Source: Boesenbergia rotunda (lineage: Eukaryota > Streptophyta > Magnoliopsida > Zingiberales > Zingiberaceae). From it: DNA of 64,000 bases. Under the pieces are notes generated by a model. The model was not told the DNA's origin. It worked only from the letters and a program-made list of their open reading frames with translations, and ran no database searches. Position numbers and translations under genes: made by a program. The stretch's first letter is position 1, and the number at the start of each line of letters is the position of its first letter. Location: NCBI GenBank assembly GCA_024364735.1, contig JAGFNQ010001116.1, positions 115,036-179,035 on the forward strand. The letters run 5' to 3'. Shown piece after piece: positions 24,395 through 36,147 of the stretch.

Positions 24395-25356
24395 AAAGTA
24401 GCACATACCGGGTTAAGGAAAGGGGCACTGTCAACTTAATGGCTGGCGCCTTTTGGCGCCGCTCGACCTGACACCAGTGTAGGTGGTCGCGGTACGGGAG
24501 GACAGGGAATGACAGGAAGATCAATACCTCAACGTGATATCCGTTGTTTGAGACCAGGAGGACCTCAGTTTTGCGCCGACCCGTACAGCTTCTGATAGTC
24601 TGGTGACAGGGAGTGGTTGCGTTGCTTACTAGGGCCGACTGAGGACCCATGAAGGTGCCGACTAGGACACAAAATGTCGAGGCCGGCGGAGGGCCTATTA
24701 GGGTGTCGACTGGGGCACAGAATGTCGAGGCCGGCTGAGGGCCTATGAGGGTGCCGACTGGGGGCACAGAATGTGGAGGTCGGCTGAGGGCCTATGAGAG
24801 TGTCGACTAGGGCACAGAATGTCCAGGTCGGCTGAGGGCCTATGAGGGTGCCGACTTGGGGCACAGAATGTCGGTGTGTTGAGTAAATCCCCCTCCTCTG
24901 GTTCGGGCTTACCCAGGAGTGTGGGCCGTCACGTGTCGGCTGGGAACCAAACCTGGAGGAGCGTTAGAGCCTGAGCGCCCGAGCTTGGACCGGATCGACC
25001 TCGAGGGACGTGGGCCGCCACGTACCCCGACTGAAGGCTCTGACCCGCGCGACTTCGATCCGACGGGCTTTTCAGGCCCCCTAACCCTCTTCCTTCTCAC
25101 TAGGCGCCAGGCTACCAGGCCAGACTATACGCAAGCTGACCCGGGATCATTGATTATCAAAATAAATTAAAAGAAGGTATTAGTTACGGATGACCTATTA
25201 GCCCAATGGCCATCCGTTCATTAAAAATATTCATCCATTGATTTATCAAATATCTGACTCAATTCTGGGGCATCTTGTTAATTGAAATGGCATCTTGCCA
25301 TTATTATTACCCGGGCTAAGAAAATTTTTATTTTAATTTGCAAAATTATTTTCAAA

Positions 25357-25357
<1 letters not shown>
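24395..25357. other. Repeat-derived sequence between Copia-A and the first gene
   Basis: GC-rich sequence up to about 25140 containing the hairpin array at 24630-24875, then AT-rich intergenic DNA. A CACGTGTCGG/CCACGTACC-type stretch near 24930-25020 may be part of the same unknown repeat. No gene and no clear LTR end recognised. Confidence 0.5.
24630..24875 (+). repeat. Tandem array of about 49-bp units, two hairpins per unit
   Basis: Five units start near 24655, 24703, 24751, 24800 and 24848. Each has a hairpin GTGCC or GTGTC / GGCAC around GACTGG-like loops, then AGAATGT. Next comes a hairpin AGGCC or AGGTC / GGCCT around GGCTGAG. The parent element is not identified. Confidence 0.85.

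Positions 25358-25396
<39 letters not shown>
25358..25396. repeat. (ATT)n microsatellite
   Basis: About thirteen perfect ATT units upstream of GPN1. Confidence 0.97.
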
Positions 25397-26180
25397 GCTC
25401 CGTACATTTATGAATACTATGGACGGATGTTTTGGCTATTTATTAGGAAAAAAAAGACATCATCCATCTTAAACCGTTTAATAGTATGGATCACATAATA
25501 AAAATAAATAAATAAATCATATCACGAGAAATATTTTTAACCTAACATAATGATAAAAAATTAACACCACTACGAATACAACTCTATCTATTGGAGCAGT
25601 CTTTTTGGTTACTTAAAAGCTACTTAAATCGGGGGAATTAAACAACATTTATTAACGTTTTAATCCGAATAAATATTTTAAAGACGGCGCATTTTGACAA
25701 TATTTATCAAATTGTGAGCAATCATATTTACTAAAAAAAATTATTTATTTTTAAAATAATTGTTTTTAAAATTTTAATCATTTCTCTGCACTGCCCTTTA
25801 CCCTAAACTTATTTCTCTCCCCAGTCCTCACCACCGCCGCAGCAGCCTATTGCCCTACCTCTGCACCCGCGTCGGTCGAGGTCCGCCTCTACGCCGCTTC
25901 GCCGCTACAGCCGGGTCGGCCGCCTCTCCGTCGCCGTCTCCATAGTGCCCCCTCCGTTATAGCCGAGCTCCGCCGTTTCATACCACGGCCTCCTTTCTTC
26001 TCCGTAAAGGCACGACGAACGTATCGCGAACAGGTACTTGTCCAAAAAACCCTATTCCCGAAGTCTTTATTCCCAGCACACTATCGCGAGCTTCCGTCCC
26101 CAATTACTTCACTGTCGTTCTTACCTCCCTCCTGCACCGACTTGTTTGCTTGAGGCAATTTAGTACCCCCGTGCCATATC
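25397..26180 (+). other. GPN1 upstream region and 5' leader
   Basis: AT-rich until about 25780, then C/T-rich sequence (CTTATTTCTCTCCCCAGTCC, CCGCCGCAGCAGCC) typical of a plant 5' UTR. Telo-box-like words occur at about 25800 (ACCCTAAAC) and 26048 (AAACCCTA). The transcription start cannot be placed exactly; an intron in the leader is possible. Confidence 0.5.
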
Positions 26181-28060
26181 ATGGATGTCGATTCGGACCC
26201 CAATTCGAGCAAACAGATGCTCATAGATTCGAAAGAACCAGTTGCTGATAAGGTTGGAAGCAGTCAAATCACTTATTTTTTCTATTGGTGATCGTTTTAT
26301 TTTACTCCCTGTCCCTCATGCCTGTTTGTCAATTCGAAAGGGTAAGGCGAAGGATGATCTCTCAGACTCGATCAAGGGCTTGCAGATATCTGATTCGTCA
26401 AGTATTACGTTCAAAAGGAAACCTGTTATCATCATCCTTGTTGGAATGGCAGGTATGCTATAGAATTGTTATTTCTTTTTTCTCTGTTTTTCCTCCAAGT
26501 TTGTAACTGCAACAGTCGTTTCCACTTTTTGTAGGGAGCGGCAAGACTACATTTCTCCACAGATTGGTCTGCCACACTCAAGCTTCGAACATTCGAGGCT
26601 ATGTGATGAACCTTGACCCAGCTGTGATGTCCCTTCCTTTTGGTGCAAATATTGACATTAGGGACACTGTTCGCTACAAGGAAGTAATGAAGGAGTACAA
26701 TCTTGGCCCTAATGGTGGAATCATGACATCACTGAATCTCTTTGCAACAAAGTTCGATGAGGTTGAATGTTTTTCTGTTCTTTCAAGTCGTTAGCATCTA
26801 GTTTTGTTAAGTTTCAGTTTTCTTTCAGACGTTTCTAGTTTCATGGATTAACAAATCTTAGCCTCTTTTTGGCAATGAGATAGTTTAGTCTAAATCGTTC
26901 CAGGATATGTGTTTTGTAGGTAATATCAGTCATAGAAAGACGGGCTGATCAGCTTGACTATGTTTTGGTGGATACACCTGGCCAGATTGAAATTTTTACT
27001 TGGTCAGCTTCTGGAGCAATAATTACTGAAGCCTTTGCTTCAACATTTCCCACGATAATTGCTTATGTTATAGATACGCCTCGCTCTTCAAATCCAGTTA
27101 CTTTTATGAGTAATATGCTATATGCTTGTAGCATACTCTACAAAACGAGGTTGCCTTTAGTACTAACTTTTAACAAGATTGATGTGGCCAAACATGGATT
27201 TGCGTTGGAGGTATTGGAGTTCCTACTCTATTACTTCTTCCTTGTTTTTCATATTATTTTTTTTTCCATCCTGAAGATATTTGCTTGACTGGTATGCTCT
27301 TGAATGTATTTAGCATTCTAACTAGTAGAGAAGGAAAAACACAAATGCATATATCAGCTACTCTGATCACTACCTATCAAACAACAAACTTACCTTGTCT
27401 CAGAATTATTCTGCCCTCTAGATTTTGCTAACATAATGCATATGTCTTCATGTTGACAATAGCAAGTGTCTTAATCTTTTTGAATAAATACTGATGTGCT
27501 TACTTCTTGTGTTTACAATTACATTATAGACAAGACATTTGTATAAATCATAACCTTGTCACTGGCTCGTATATGTGTTTATCAACTATGGTCTCTTTGT
27601 GTTGTAAGTCCATAGTGGAACATTTTCTATATTATAAATCCATGTTAGAATTATCCATTGGATTAGTTAATTCTGTAAAAAAAACAAACATGGCAAAGAA
27701 TCTCATGTCCATTTACTAATTTTGAAATTATCCATCTAATAATTTTGAAATATAGAATTTCATATTCTTTAGACATGGAAGTAAAATATAGGTCTAATGA
27801 AATTAAGAGATGAAGTAAAGAGATTTGAATGTGGGAAGTTGCACTTGCTGCTGTCGTTGTTAGTTAAATTCACAAAAAAATTTGATGATAAGTTGCTTGA
27901 AATGAATACAAGGTAGACAAGGAGATCAGATAATCAAGCAAAGAGGTCTGAATAGATCTGAGAGAGAGAGAAGAAGTCTGCTTTGTTTGTGTGTGTGTGT
28001 GTGAAACAATGAGGTCTGAATAGATCTGAGCAAGTGAGAGAAGTCTGCTTTGTGTGTGTG

Positions 28061-28095
<35 letters not shown>

Positions 28096-28905
28096 ATTTC
28101 TATTAGTTTCAAATTGAAAACAAGATAACATCAAATTGTGACTTTACCTTCTTCATAATTTGTTTTCTTCCATGGTAGAGGCCAATGGCCAAGTTTTTTT
28201 TTTTTTGCTGGAATCACTCCTAAGATTTAGGAAATCACTGATTTCCCTTTCACTTAACCTTTGCGTAATAAACATAATCTAGGTTACATATTAATTTGCA
28301 TATACCCGATTATTTCTTGTTCTTCTTCACAACTTACAGTTCATTGTTCTGGTATCAGTGGATGCAGGATTTTGAAGCATTTCAGGCAGCATTGGACACT
28401 GATTCATCCTACACCTCAACTTTAGCAAGAAGTCTTGCACTGGCACTCGAAGAGTTTTACAAAAGTATGCACTCCGTGGGAGTTTCAGCAGTTTCTGGTG
28501 ATGGAATGGAAGCCTTTTTCACTGCAATTGAATCAAGTGTTAAAGAATACATGGAGAACTACAAGTAACAACCAACCACTGAACTTATTTTGATTCTAAA
28601 ATGAGTTCAATTATTATTGGAATTTACTCCATTTTCTATACAGAGCTGACCTCGACAAGAGAAGGGCTGAGAAACAGCGTCTAGAAACAGACCGCAGGAA
28701 GGAAAACATGGAGAGACTACAAAAAGACATGGAGAAATCTAAAGGGCAAACAGTCGTACTTAGCACTGGTCTAAAAGACACAGGATCTCTTAAAATGGAG
28801 GATGAGGATGACGAGGAAGAGGAGTTGGAGGATGTTAGATTTTCAGAGGAAGAGACAGAGGAAGATGAAGGCGAAGATGAAGAGGTTGCGCACTTTGGTT
28901 TTTGA
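26181..28905 (+). CDS. GPN1: GPN-loop GTPase 1 (XAB1/QQT2-type)
   Basis: Exons 26181-26252, 26341-26452, 26535-26761, 26920-27210, 28359-28564 and 28644-28905 join in frame with GT..AG introns and give 389 residues, close to the usual GPN1 size. Visible motifs are P-loop GMAGSGKT (59-66), the diagnostic Gly-Pro-Asn loop (GPN, 119-121), DTPGQ (155-159), NKID (222-225) and SAVSG (277-281). An acidic tail rich in Glu/Asp follows. GPN1 pairs with other GPN GTPases to assemble RNA polymerase II and bring it into the nucleus; the Arabidopsis counterpart, as I recall, is QQT2, needed for early embryo division. The start is the first ATG after the leader and fits the family. All motif residues are intact, so this should be functional. 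NDUFA5 follows on the same strand. Confidence 0.95.
27943..28095. repeat. Duplicated microsatellite block in GPN1 intron 4
   Basis: The words GAGGTCTGAATAGATCTGAG and AGAAGTCTGCTTTGT occur twice, about 66 bp apart, each with a (GT)n run. A (GA)n run ends the block. It lies wholly within the 1148-bp intron. Confidence 0.9.
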
Positions 28906-29288
28906 AAATCTGCAGTATCTACTTTGAGAGTCTGATACGTCCAGTACAGTTTGTCTTATTGAATGTTGTGGAACTGGTAGTAGGTCTATTAAACTTCTGC
29001 ACTTGTTCATAAACTGTTCATCTCGCAGTTTATTTTCGTAGCTTTTTAGGTGCATACGATACTTGCTGAATGCTTTACAAAATGAAGATAATGATTTATG
29101 TATCTGCTTTTATCTGTTTTTGTTTATATTATATGAACTGATTTGCATTTATGCTTTATCGTTGACGACATTTATCATAATCTGACTGGTAATTTCAAAA
29201 GAATAAAATGGAAGCGTTGTGTTATTTTGATTTCATTAAAGTTTATAAATTCATTGAGGATATTTTAGCAGTACCAATTTCCCTTAAA

Positions 29289-29331
29289 TGGGCCCATCAT
29301 TTTAGCCCATCTATGGTCAAATTACTGGGCC
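29289..29331 (+). promoter_or_regulatory. Site II elements in the NDUFA5 promoter
   Basis: TGGGCCCA at 29289-29296, AGCCCA at 29304-29309 and TGGGCC at 29326-29331 lie 134-176 bases before the start codon. TGGGCY Site II motifs are TCP-factor sites that recur in plant promoters of nuclear genes for mitochondrial respiratory proteins, which matches the gene downstream. Confidence 0.8.
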
Positions 29332-29464
29332 TTTCGATAGAAGTTTTGGAGCCGTCGGGTCGGATTCCACACCCATCCTGGAGTTGCCCTTTTCTGTCGG
29401 TTTATATGCGAGCTTCCATTGCGATCGGGTATCCATTTCGATCGATTTCGGTTTGGAGGCGAAG

Positions 29465-32400
29465 ATGTTCCTGCGGCGAGTGCTGTTGGGCGGCGGATGG
29501 CGGGCTATGTCGACGCAGGTAGGGAGGAAGGTGAAGGAGACGACTGGGATCGTGGGGCTCGACGTGGTGCCCAACGCCCGCGAGGTGCTGATCTCCCTAT
29601 ACACCCGCACCCTCAGGGAGATCCAGGCCGTGCCCCCGGACGAGGGCTACCGCAAGGCCGTCGAGAGCTTCACCCGCCAACGCCTCAACGTCTGCCTGGA
29701 GGAGGATGACTGGGAGGAGATCGAGAACCGCCTGGGATGCGGCCAGGTCGAGGAGCTCATCGAGGAGGCGAAGGACGAGCTCACGCTCATATCCAAGATG
29801 ATCGGTTCGTACCTCTTTATTTTTAGTTCCTTTCAATTCCGTCGATGTTTGTTTTTATCAATGCGTTGGTTTAATGTTGGATTTGCCGATTTCTTCGGTA
29901 GATCTGCGTGGTGGCTGATTTTCTTTTAGTTAAAGGATCATGTTGGCATTTAACAATAAAAATTAGATAGTGTTAACAGTTTCTTCAAAATGAGATCTTT
30001 TACGGTCCTATGATATTTTAATGGAGATTCAATACTGCTGGGCTGTACTGGGTGCCAATTTTGTTTCTTTTTCCTGTCCATTTCGTAGAGTTCGATCGCA
30101 GAGTACTCTGTCACGATCTTGATTTTGGGATTGTGTCCCCGTGCGTCGATGCACTATGTGACGGCTGAGGGAAGATCCTTTAAGAGATTGATTGGACGGA
30201 ACATTCTCCGTCTTGTTCTTCTGCATCCCTTTGTTGAAACCTGGATGTCTTATATAGTTATATGTATTGTTCATATCTATTTATAGAGTTATATCATGAA
30301 GCAGTAAAATTTTATTCTCTTAATTGTATAACCTAGTCTTAATTGAAATCAATTGAATGATTAATCTTTAATTGTATAACCTAGTCTCATTTGGGGATTG
30401 AGAGCATAGATCACTTTCAACTGTCTTGTTCTTTGTCTTCCCTATGTTTGATGTGGTAGAAGAAGCTGAAAGGAAGAAGGATGTGTCTCAGAAGAGAGGG
30501 AGAGAGAGACCATAAGATTTAAAAGCTATCATATATTAACAGATGCCATTTGTTTGAATTACTAGTTCACCACAACAATGCTTAGTACTGAGAGATTTAA
30601 TACTTTTCTAAGTACTAACTAATACTATTCTTTTGGATTACCATTTTACCACAAGAAAGTATTCTCTAAAAATGTTAACAGAAAGTAGCATATTTGCTGC
30701 TGCTTGTTGATTTCCACAACTTTCAGGACATAAAATTTGAACCTTTTTAGTTCCTTGACTACTGCTGCCCTGTGTTTTTCAGCCTTGGATTTAAAGGTAT
30801 GCTTTGAGTATGTGTTTGTGGTCATTCACGAGTTATCTTGGTTTGGGTTCTATTCAGATTAGACATTCCTTTGGTTCAGTTTTTACAAGTTAGCCATGGC
30901 TAGGGTCTGTACTTTGGCCAACAATGAGTGAAGAGGATAATACTGTTGTTTACTTTGCTAGATGGGTTAGAATGAATGGAATAGTGGGGAAACTGAAATG
31001 GGGTTTCTTTCTTCATTTTGATTCCCCTAAATGGATGGATCATGGAGGGATTGATGTTTTCCAATACTTTTGTTTAGTATTCTAAAAATCGGCCTAGGGG
31101 CTAGCCAACCACACCGAAAATATCTTAGTTGGCCAGCCTAGGCGGCCTTGGTGCCTCGGTGGGATTAGGCGACCCTAGGCGCCAACTAATTGGTCGAATC
31201 GTCTAGGCGCCGCCGAAATAGTGCAGGGTTTTCATGATTTTTGTTAGTTTGATCTTTTAAATTTAAAGTCCAATTTTAAAAACACTAAAATGTATTTTTT
31301 TTTTGTGTGTTGGGATTAAATTTTATAAGCCCTAAACTTTGGTCCAACAAGAAAATTGATTTTTTGGCTTACCCTAGCAGCTAACACCAAACTTCATCTT
31401 CACGTATTGAGTAGCTAGAGCAGGAGAAATCAGAGCGAATGAAAAAGTCCATATTTTGGAGAAATTAGAGATTTAAAATGAAGTAATAAATTTGTGATAT
31501 TTTATTAATTGTGTAATTTTGAACTCATTTTAAATTTGATGCTATTGTGTTGGAGTTATAAAATGTGATTCATTACGTAGCGGCACCTAATCTCTGCCTA
31601 AGCGGCCTACGTGCTAGGCATTGGCCTAGAGCCCAACTTGTGTCTAGCGAATTTTAGAACCTTACTTTTGTTTTTATTCATCCTCCAATCTATCCATCCA
31701 AGTAACCAATACAATGGAAATGCTTATAAGCTATCCATCTTGATCAATCTATCCAACTGTTAAAACACAGTAGCCAGTAGGTTGTCTGCCCTTCTTTGTT
31801 GCCTTGTGTAATTTTGAACTCATTTTAAATTTGATACTATTGTGTTGAAGTTATAGAATGTGATTTATTACTTAGCGGCGCCTAATTTCCGCCTAAGCGG
31901 CCTACGTGCTAAATTTGATGTTATTGTGTTGGAGTTATAGAGTGTGATTTATTACTTAGCGGTGCCTAATCTCCGCCTAAGAGACCTACGTGCTAGGTAT
32001 TGGCCTAGCGCCCGACTAGCGTCTAGCAAATTTTAGAACCTTACTTTTGTTTTTATTCATCCTCCAATCTGTCCATCCAAGTAAACAACACAATGGAAAT
32101 GCTTACAAGTTATTCATCTTGATCAATCTATCCAACTGTTAAAACACAGTAGTCAGTAGGTTCTCTGCCCTTCTTTGTTGCCTTCATTGTTGCATTTTGT
32201 ATGCTGTTCAGCATTGACAATTGGCAATTCCAATCAACGTCCCTTTCACTCTGAGTCTTCTAGCCGTCCTTGTTTGCATGACTGTGTTTGCTGCTTAGTT
32301 CATTCATCTTCATCTGTTGATAACTTCTTCCACTTGTTTCGTCCCATACTCTTTGATTAGTGCAGACTCAAAGCTCACACAATTCTGGTTAATAGAGAAG

Positions 32401-33809
32401 TCTTTCAAAATGACATTTTCTTCAAATTTTATACATAACAATCTTATACTCATTTTTTTGGATGAAGTGGGTCTTTCTTATCAGCTATTTGTGCCAGAAT
32501 GCCTTGAATAATTGGCTGTGATCTGTGATCTTGAAATCACAGTCTAATCCAATGGGATAGAGAGAAGGCACATTGTCAATGAGTGGAATGGCTGAATATT
32601 CACACAGTCTCGGCCGTCAATATCTTATAAAGCCAATGATAGACAAAAAATGCTTATAGATAAGTGCTTCCATGGGCATTTAGGTAAAAATGTTTTCTAG
32701 TTAATCCCATCTTTTTTTTTCCCCTTCTTTCTGTAGTGGAGTTAGTTGCACATACTGACAGATAACGACTATACTATTAAAAGGTTGATAACAATGGATA
32801 TTGTTTTCATGCCTATTGCCTGGAAACAATATTTTAAGTCCCTCGCATACTCTATTGCTTGTGTGTATGGCCTAGGAATCAATTTCTTGTCGTATAGCTT
32901 TGTCTCAAATTTGTAACGTTTCTGCATAGATTCCTTCAGATTGAGCCAAAGCTTGTTGTTATGGTCATTCATTCTATTGAAAGAATCGTCGTCCAAAAAC
33001 TCTACGTGAAATTTTTATTTCATACAGTGCATAATACTAAAGCAAATAATACATGAAAAATTCAAAATTGGCCATCTTAAACTGATTGGATCCACTATTT
33101 TTATAAGAAATCTGTAGCTTGCTTTCCTTCAAGAGGAGTATGTGCGTTTCTGAAGGGAACACACGCCATTTGCACGAGTAGTAGATGGAAATGATAACTC
33201 CCAACAGTTATCTTCAATGTAGAAACTAGTCACTTCAATGATCTTTGATGGTGACAAGGATACCTAAAATTTGAATGGTATGGATATTTGTTGACCCAAC
33301 TATTCATATTAGCCCTGATACTTACAGTTAGGCTAACTTAATATGGTCTAATATATTTCATGTACTTCCTAATTTGCTTTTGTGAACATTATGTTAGTTT
33401 CAAAAAAATTGATGGTCAACAATTCTAGTTAGCCTTGGATATGAAGTTTCATCATAGAATCTAAAACCCAAGAGATTTATTGCTTATTTAGATCCCTACA
33501 CATCTCGTCAAGCATCTGTTCACTATGCTCATGGATGTTTCCCATATTATTTTCTTTCGTTAACTATTTTGTATATTTCTTCCTCACCCTTCTTACGGCT
33601 AGTTGTCTTCATATTGCAATGCAGAGTGGGATCCATGGGGAGTTCCTGAGGACTACAAATGTGAGGTTATTGAAGATAACACTCCAATTCCTAAACATGT
33701 TCCTCATCACCGACCTTCCCCTCTCCCCGATGAGTTCTTCAAGACGTTGGAGGCCATCACGACAGACTCCCTTCCAAAGGATGAAACCGCACCCCAGTTA
33801 AAAACTTGA
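29465..33809 (+). CDS. NDUFA5: NADH dehydrogenase (ubiquinone) 1 alpha subcomplex subunit 5, complex I
   Basis: Exon 1 (29465-29804) and exon 2 (33625-33809) join within a Glu codon and give 174 residues, the family's plant length. The core block is recognisable (TTGIVGLDVVPNAR, then QAVPPDEGYRKAVESFTRQR, then RLGCGQVEELIEEAKDEL); exon 2 encodes EWDPWGVPEDYKCEVIEDN and IPKHVPHHRP. The N-terminus (MFLRRVLLGGGWRAMSTQ) is basic and Ser/Ala-containing, fitting a mitochondrial signal. The protein is an accessory subunit of the matrix arm of respiratory complex I. The start at 29465 aligns with the family. Exon 1 is GC-rich, exon 2 is not. The 3820-bp intron is unusually long and repeat-laden. An upstream in-frame ATG at 29384 would add 27 atypical residues and is less likely. 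Confidence 0.95.
31076..31662. mobile_element. TIR element (MULE-like) in the NDUFA5 intron
   Basis: Ends AGTATTCTAAAAATCG and, read from the other side, AGGTTCTAAAATTCG are near-inverted copies. The same 11 bases TACTTTTGTTT flank both sides (31065-31075 and 31663-31673). A target duplication of 9-11 bp points to a Mutator-like element. The interior has several GGCGCC/CCTAGGCG words and no transposase. Confidence 0.65.
31509..32182. repeat. Tandem duplication in the NDUFA5 intron
   Basis: The 295-bp segment 31509-31803 (right part of the TIR element plus flank) is repeated at 31804-32182. The second copy has an extra internal duplication of about 75-80 bp around TTACTTAGCGGYGCCTAAT. Copies differ by scattered bases, so the event is not recent. 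Confidence 0.88.
32769..33012 (-). pseudogene. Antisense exon-like fragment, unidentified protein
   Basis: On the minus strand about 75 codons are open with balanced composition (SFNRMNDHNNKLWLNLKES, then KKLIPRPYTQAIEYARDLKY), unlike the AT-rich shadow frames around it. A GTAG acceptor-like site lies just upstream at about 33012. I do not recognise the family. It looks like one exon of a plant gene carried into the NDUFA5 intron, and no other exons are evident. No function can be proposed. Confidence 0.45.
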
Positions 33810-34710
33810 ATGCTCACTCTTTTGCTTGGTTTGACAATATATATTTCCAGCATTTTTGGTGCTAATGATGGACCTAGCTTTCACTTATGAAAATAATGTC
33901 GCTAGGATTCACAACTGTTTTAATTCCCTGAAGGACACAATTGCAAGACATTGTTAGGCAACTCCATAATGAATTGCTCTCCTTATTTGTGTTTGTGTAT
34001 GACTGATCTTAGTAAGGTGATTTTAACTTTTGCAAGACCTATTGATGTCTTATGAACTTCTACCTAAACTGGGCTGTTGCTTGCCGACGTGGACGACCGC
34101 CCGAGCTTGCCGCTGTTGGCAACGGCAAAAAGTTAGATGAACGCAGTGGATCTTGGACCTGCAACAAGTCTCCTTAGCACCAACTGTTCTCGTATTGCAA
34201 GGTGAGTTATGCATTAGTTGATTACTAAATTACGAACCATAAATCTCCTCAGTTTAGCTTAGAAATTAGAGGAAACATATGATCTCATGGTAAATATATT
34301 AGAGAAACTATACAAACAAAAAAATGCACATTTCTCTCATTACACATTGTCCATATATTTAAATCGCATTTCATATTAGTTAACAAGTCTTTGTCACTGT
34401 TGCTTGAAGCTTAAGTGCCTATTTATGCGTGGAATGGTGGAGGCTCATGGCTAATGGCACCACCAAATATAAGCACGCGTGGAATGATATGGTATTATAA
34501 TTGTTTCCACTCATTGATCAGTCCAGAGTCGTAGCCAAAGATCCAAACGAATTTTGACTTGTCAGACCACTAAAACAATTATATGAATTCATTAAAATCA
34601 GATTATTCTGGTTGTTTCAGAAGTTTATCAAATTTATTAATTAGGCTTGGAACATATTCTTTGCCTCTCTCCATACTTAGGGAAGCCTCTTCATTTATGC
34701 ATGAGACTTA
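33810..34710 (+). other. NDUFA5 3' UTR and intergenic DNA
   Basis: AT-rich sequence after the stop. No further gene; a polyadenylation site is likely within the first few hundred bases but cannot be fixed. Confidence 0.5.
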
Positions 34711-35140
34711 AGGCGGTGTTTGGTAGGGGTAATTCATCCTGTAATGTAATCATTACAAGTTGGATTTTTTGTTTGGAATAATTTTAAAATTGTAATGTAA
34801 TGGAATCTCGATTACAAAAGTGGCTCAAGATTTGTAATCTCGATTACAAAACAAAAACGATATAATCCGATTACATTATAGCTTGTAAAGTCGTCGGTCG
34901 GGCGGCGACGGTTGCTGGCCGGCCGCCGGTCGCCGACTGGCCGGCCAACGGTCGTCGACCGGCGACTGGCCGGCCAACGGTCGTCGACCGGCGACGACCC
35001 ATCGCCGACCGGCGGCGGTCGTCGGTCGCCGGCCGACTGATGGCAGTCGCCAACCATGATCGTCGGTCGTCGTTATCGGTCGTCAGTCGTCAATCTTTGA
35101 TTACATTACAGGATGGATTACCCTTCACCAAACGTAGCCT
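34711..35140. mobile_element. TIR element with GC-rich core
   Basis: Inverted ends of about 40 bp: left AGGCGGTGTTTGGTAGGGGT..., right ...ACCCTTCACCAAACGTAGCCT, both continuing into CATCCTGTAATGTAATC or its complement. TA occurs at both edges. The middle (about 34893-35090) is extremely GC-rich with GGTCGTCGACCGGCGAC repeated twice, quite unlike the AT-rich arms. A related, incomplete end (TCAAACCTAGCCT) lies at about 35257-35270, so a second copy may be nested alongside. Confidence 0.75.
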
Positions 35141-36147
35141 ATGGTTATTAAAGATTACATACGACTCGTTATCAAATATAGTAATGTAATCTTGATTACA
35201 TTATATTACAAATTTGATTAGATTACAGACTCGATTACATTATCTCTTATCAAACCTAGCCTAAATGTACATTCATGTAAGAATTTTAGTAGCATAGGAT
35301 TTATGATACGATTTTCATAGCGTTATAATACAATTTTAATAATATAACACATTTTAAAGGTTACCAAAAGAATAAAGATTTATTTTTAAATATAATTTAG
35401 ATGTGCAGTTTTTACAATTCAATTAATCAGGGAGATGATTGGTTGGACCTTATAGAAATTTCTCATTGATTTTCAAGGGTAAGTCATGAAAATGCTACAG
35501 AAGTCTTCGATAGCCGGCCCTTGTAGTTTTCACCGTCTCTCTAAGACGGTCGAACGTTGAATTGATATTTTGCTTGTGAAAACAAACTCGTGTATTTTTT
35601 TAGCCAATGGGTACTTTGGCTCTCGGTCGTCCAACCCAAGATTTTTCATTAAATTCAATATCAACACATGCCCTAATAGAGGATTGAATCATGATATTCA
35701 ATTTATCGCCGTTACGTCTTACGGTTGCACCATGCCCGCGGGGGCAAGAACTATCCAACTATTCTTGCATCATTTGCAGTTGCATTGCTGTCACCACAAC
35801 ATTGCCGGAAGAGAAGCTGCAGCAAGCTGGTCCATCTCTTATAAGAAAGCAGATAGGGAATGTTTCAATCGATGATATTCTGTATGGTCAATAGCATCTC
35901 TTGGTCAAAGCGTTCAGCCCATCGATCGGATACTTGAATTGTGGCAAACTGCATTGTTAGTGCGAAGTTGTCTAAATCAGATTTCTTAAATAAATGAGGC
36001 TTCTATTGTGCAAATGGACAAGCCGTATTAATGTCTTTCCGGACGTCCCCAACGATGAGGAAAATTCAATACTAGTCAGATTATTACAGAATCATGCCGT
36101 TGCAGACACAGCTAATGGGGAAGCAGATCGAGGGGATTACAAAATTT
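35141..36147. other. Intergenic DNA downstream of CP1
   Basis: AT-rich, with a TIR-element fragment to about 35275. From about 35500 to 36147 the sequence is more complex and should include the 3' UTR of CP1 (minus strand). No additional gene is supported. Confidence 0.5.

Noticed and set aside
29384..29464. Upstream in-frame ATG extending NDUFA5 by 27 residues
   Set aside because: The extension does not look like family sequence; MFLR at 29465 matches the family start.
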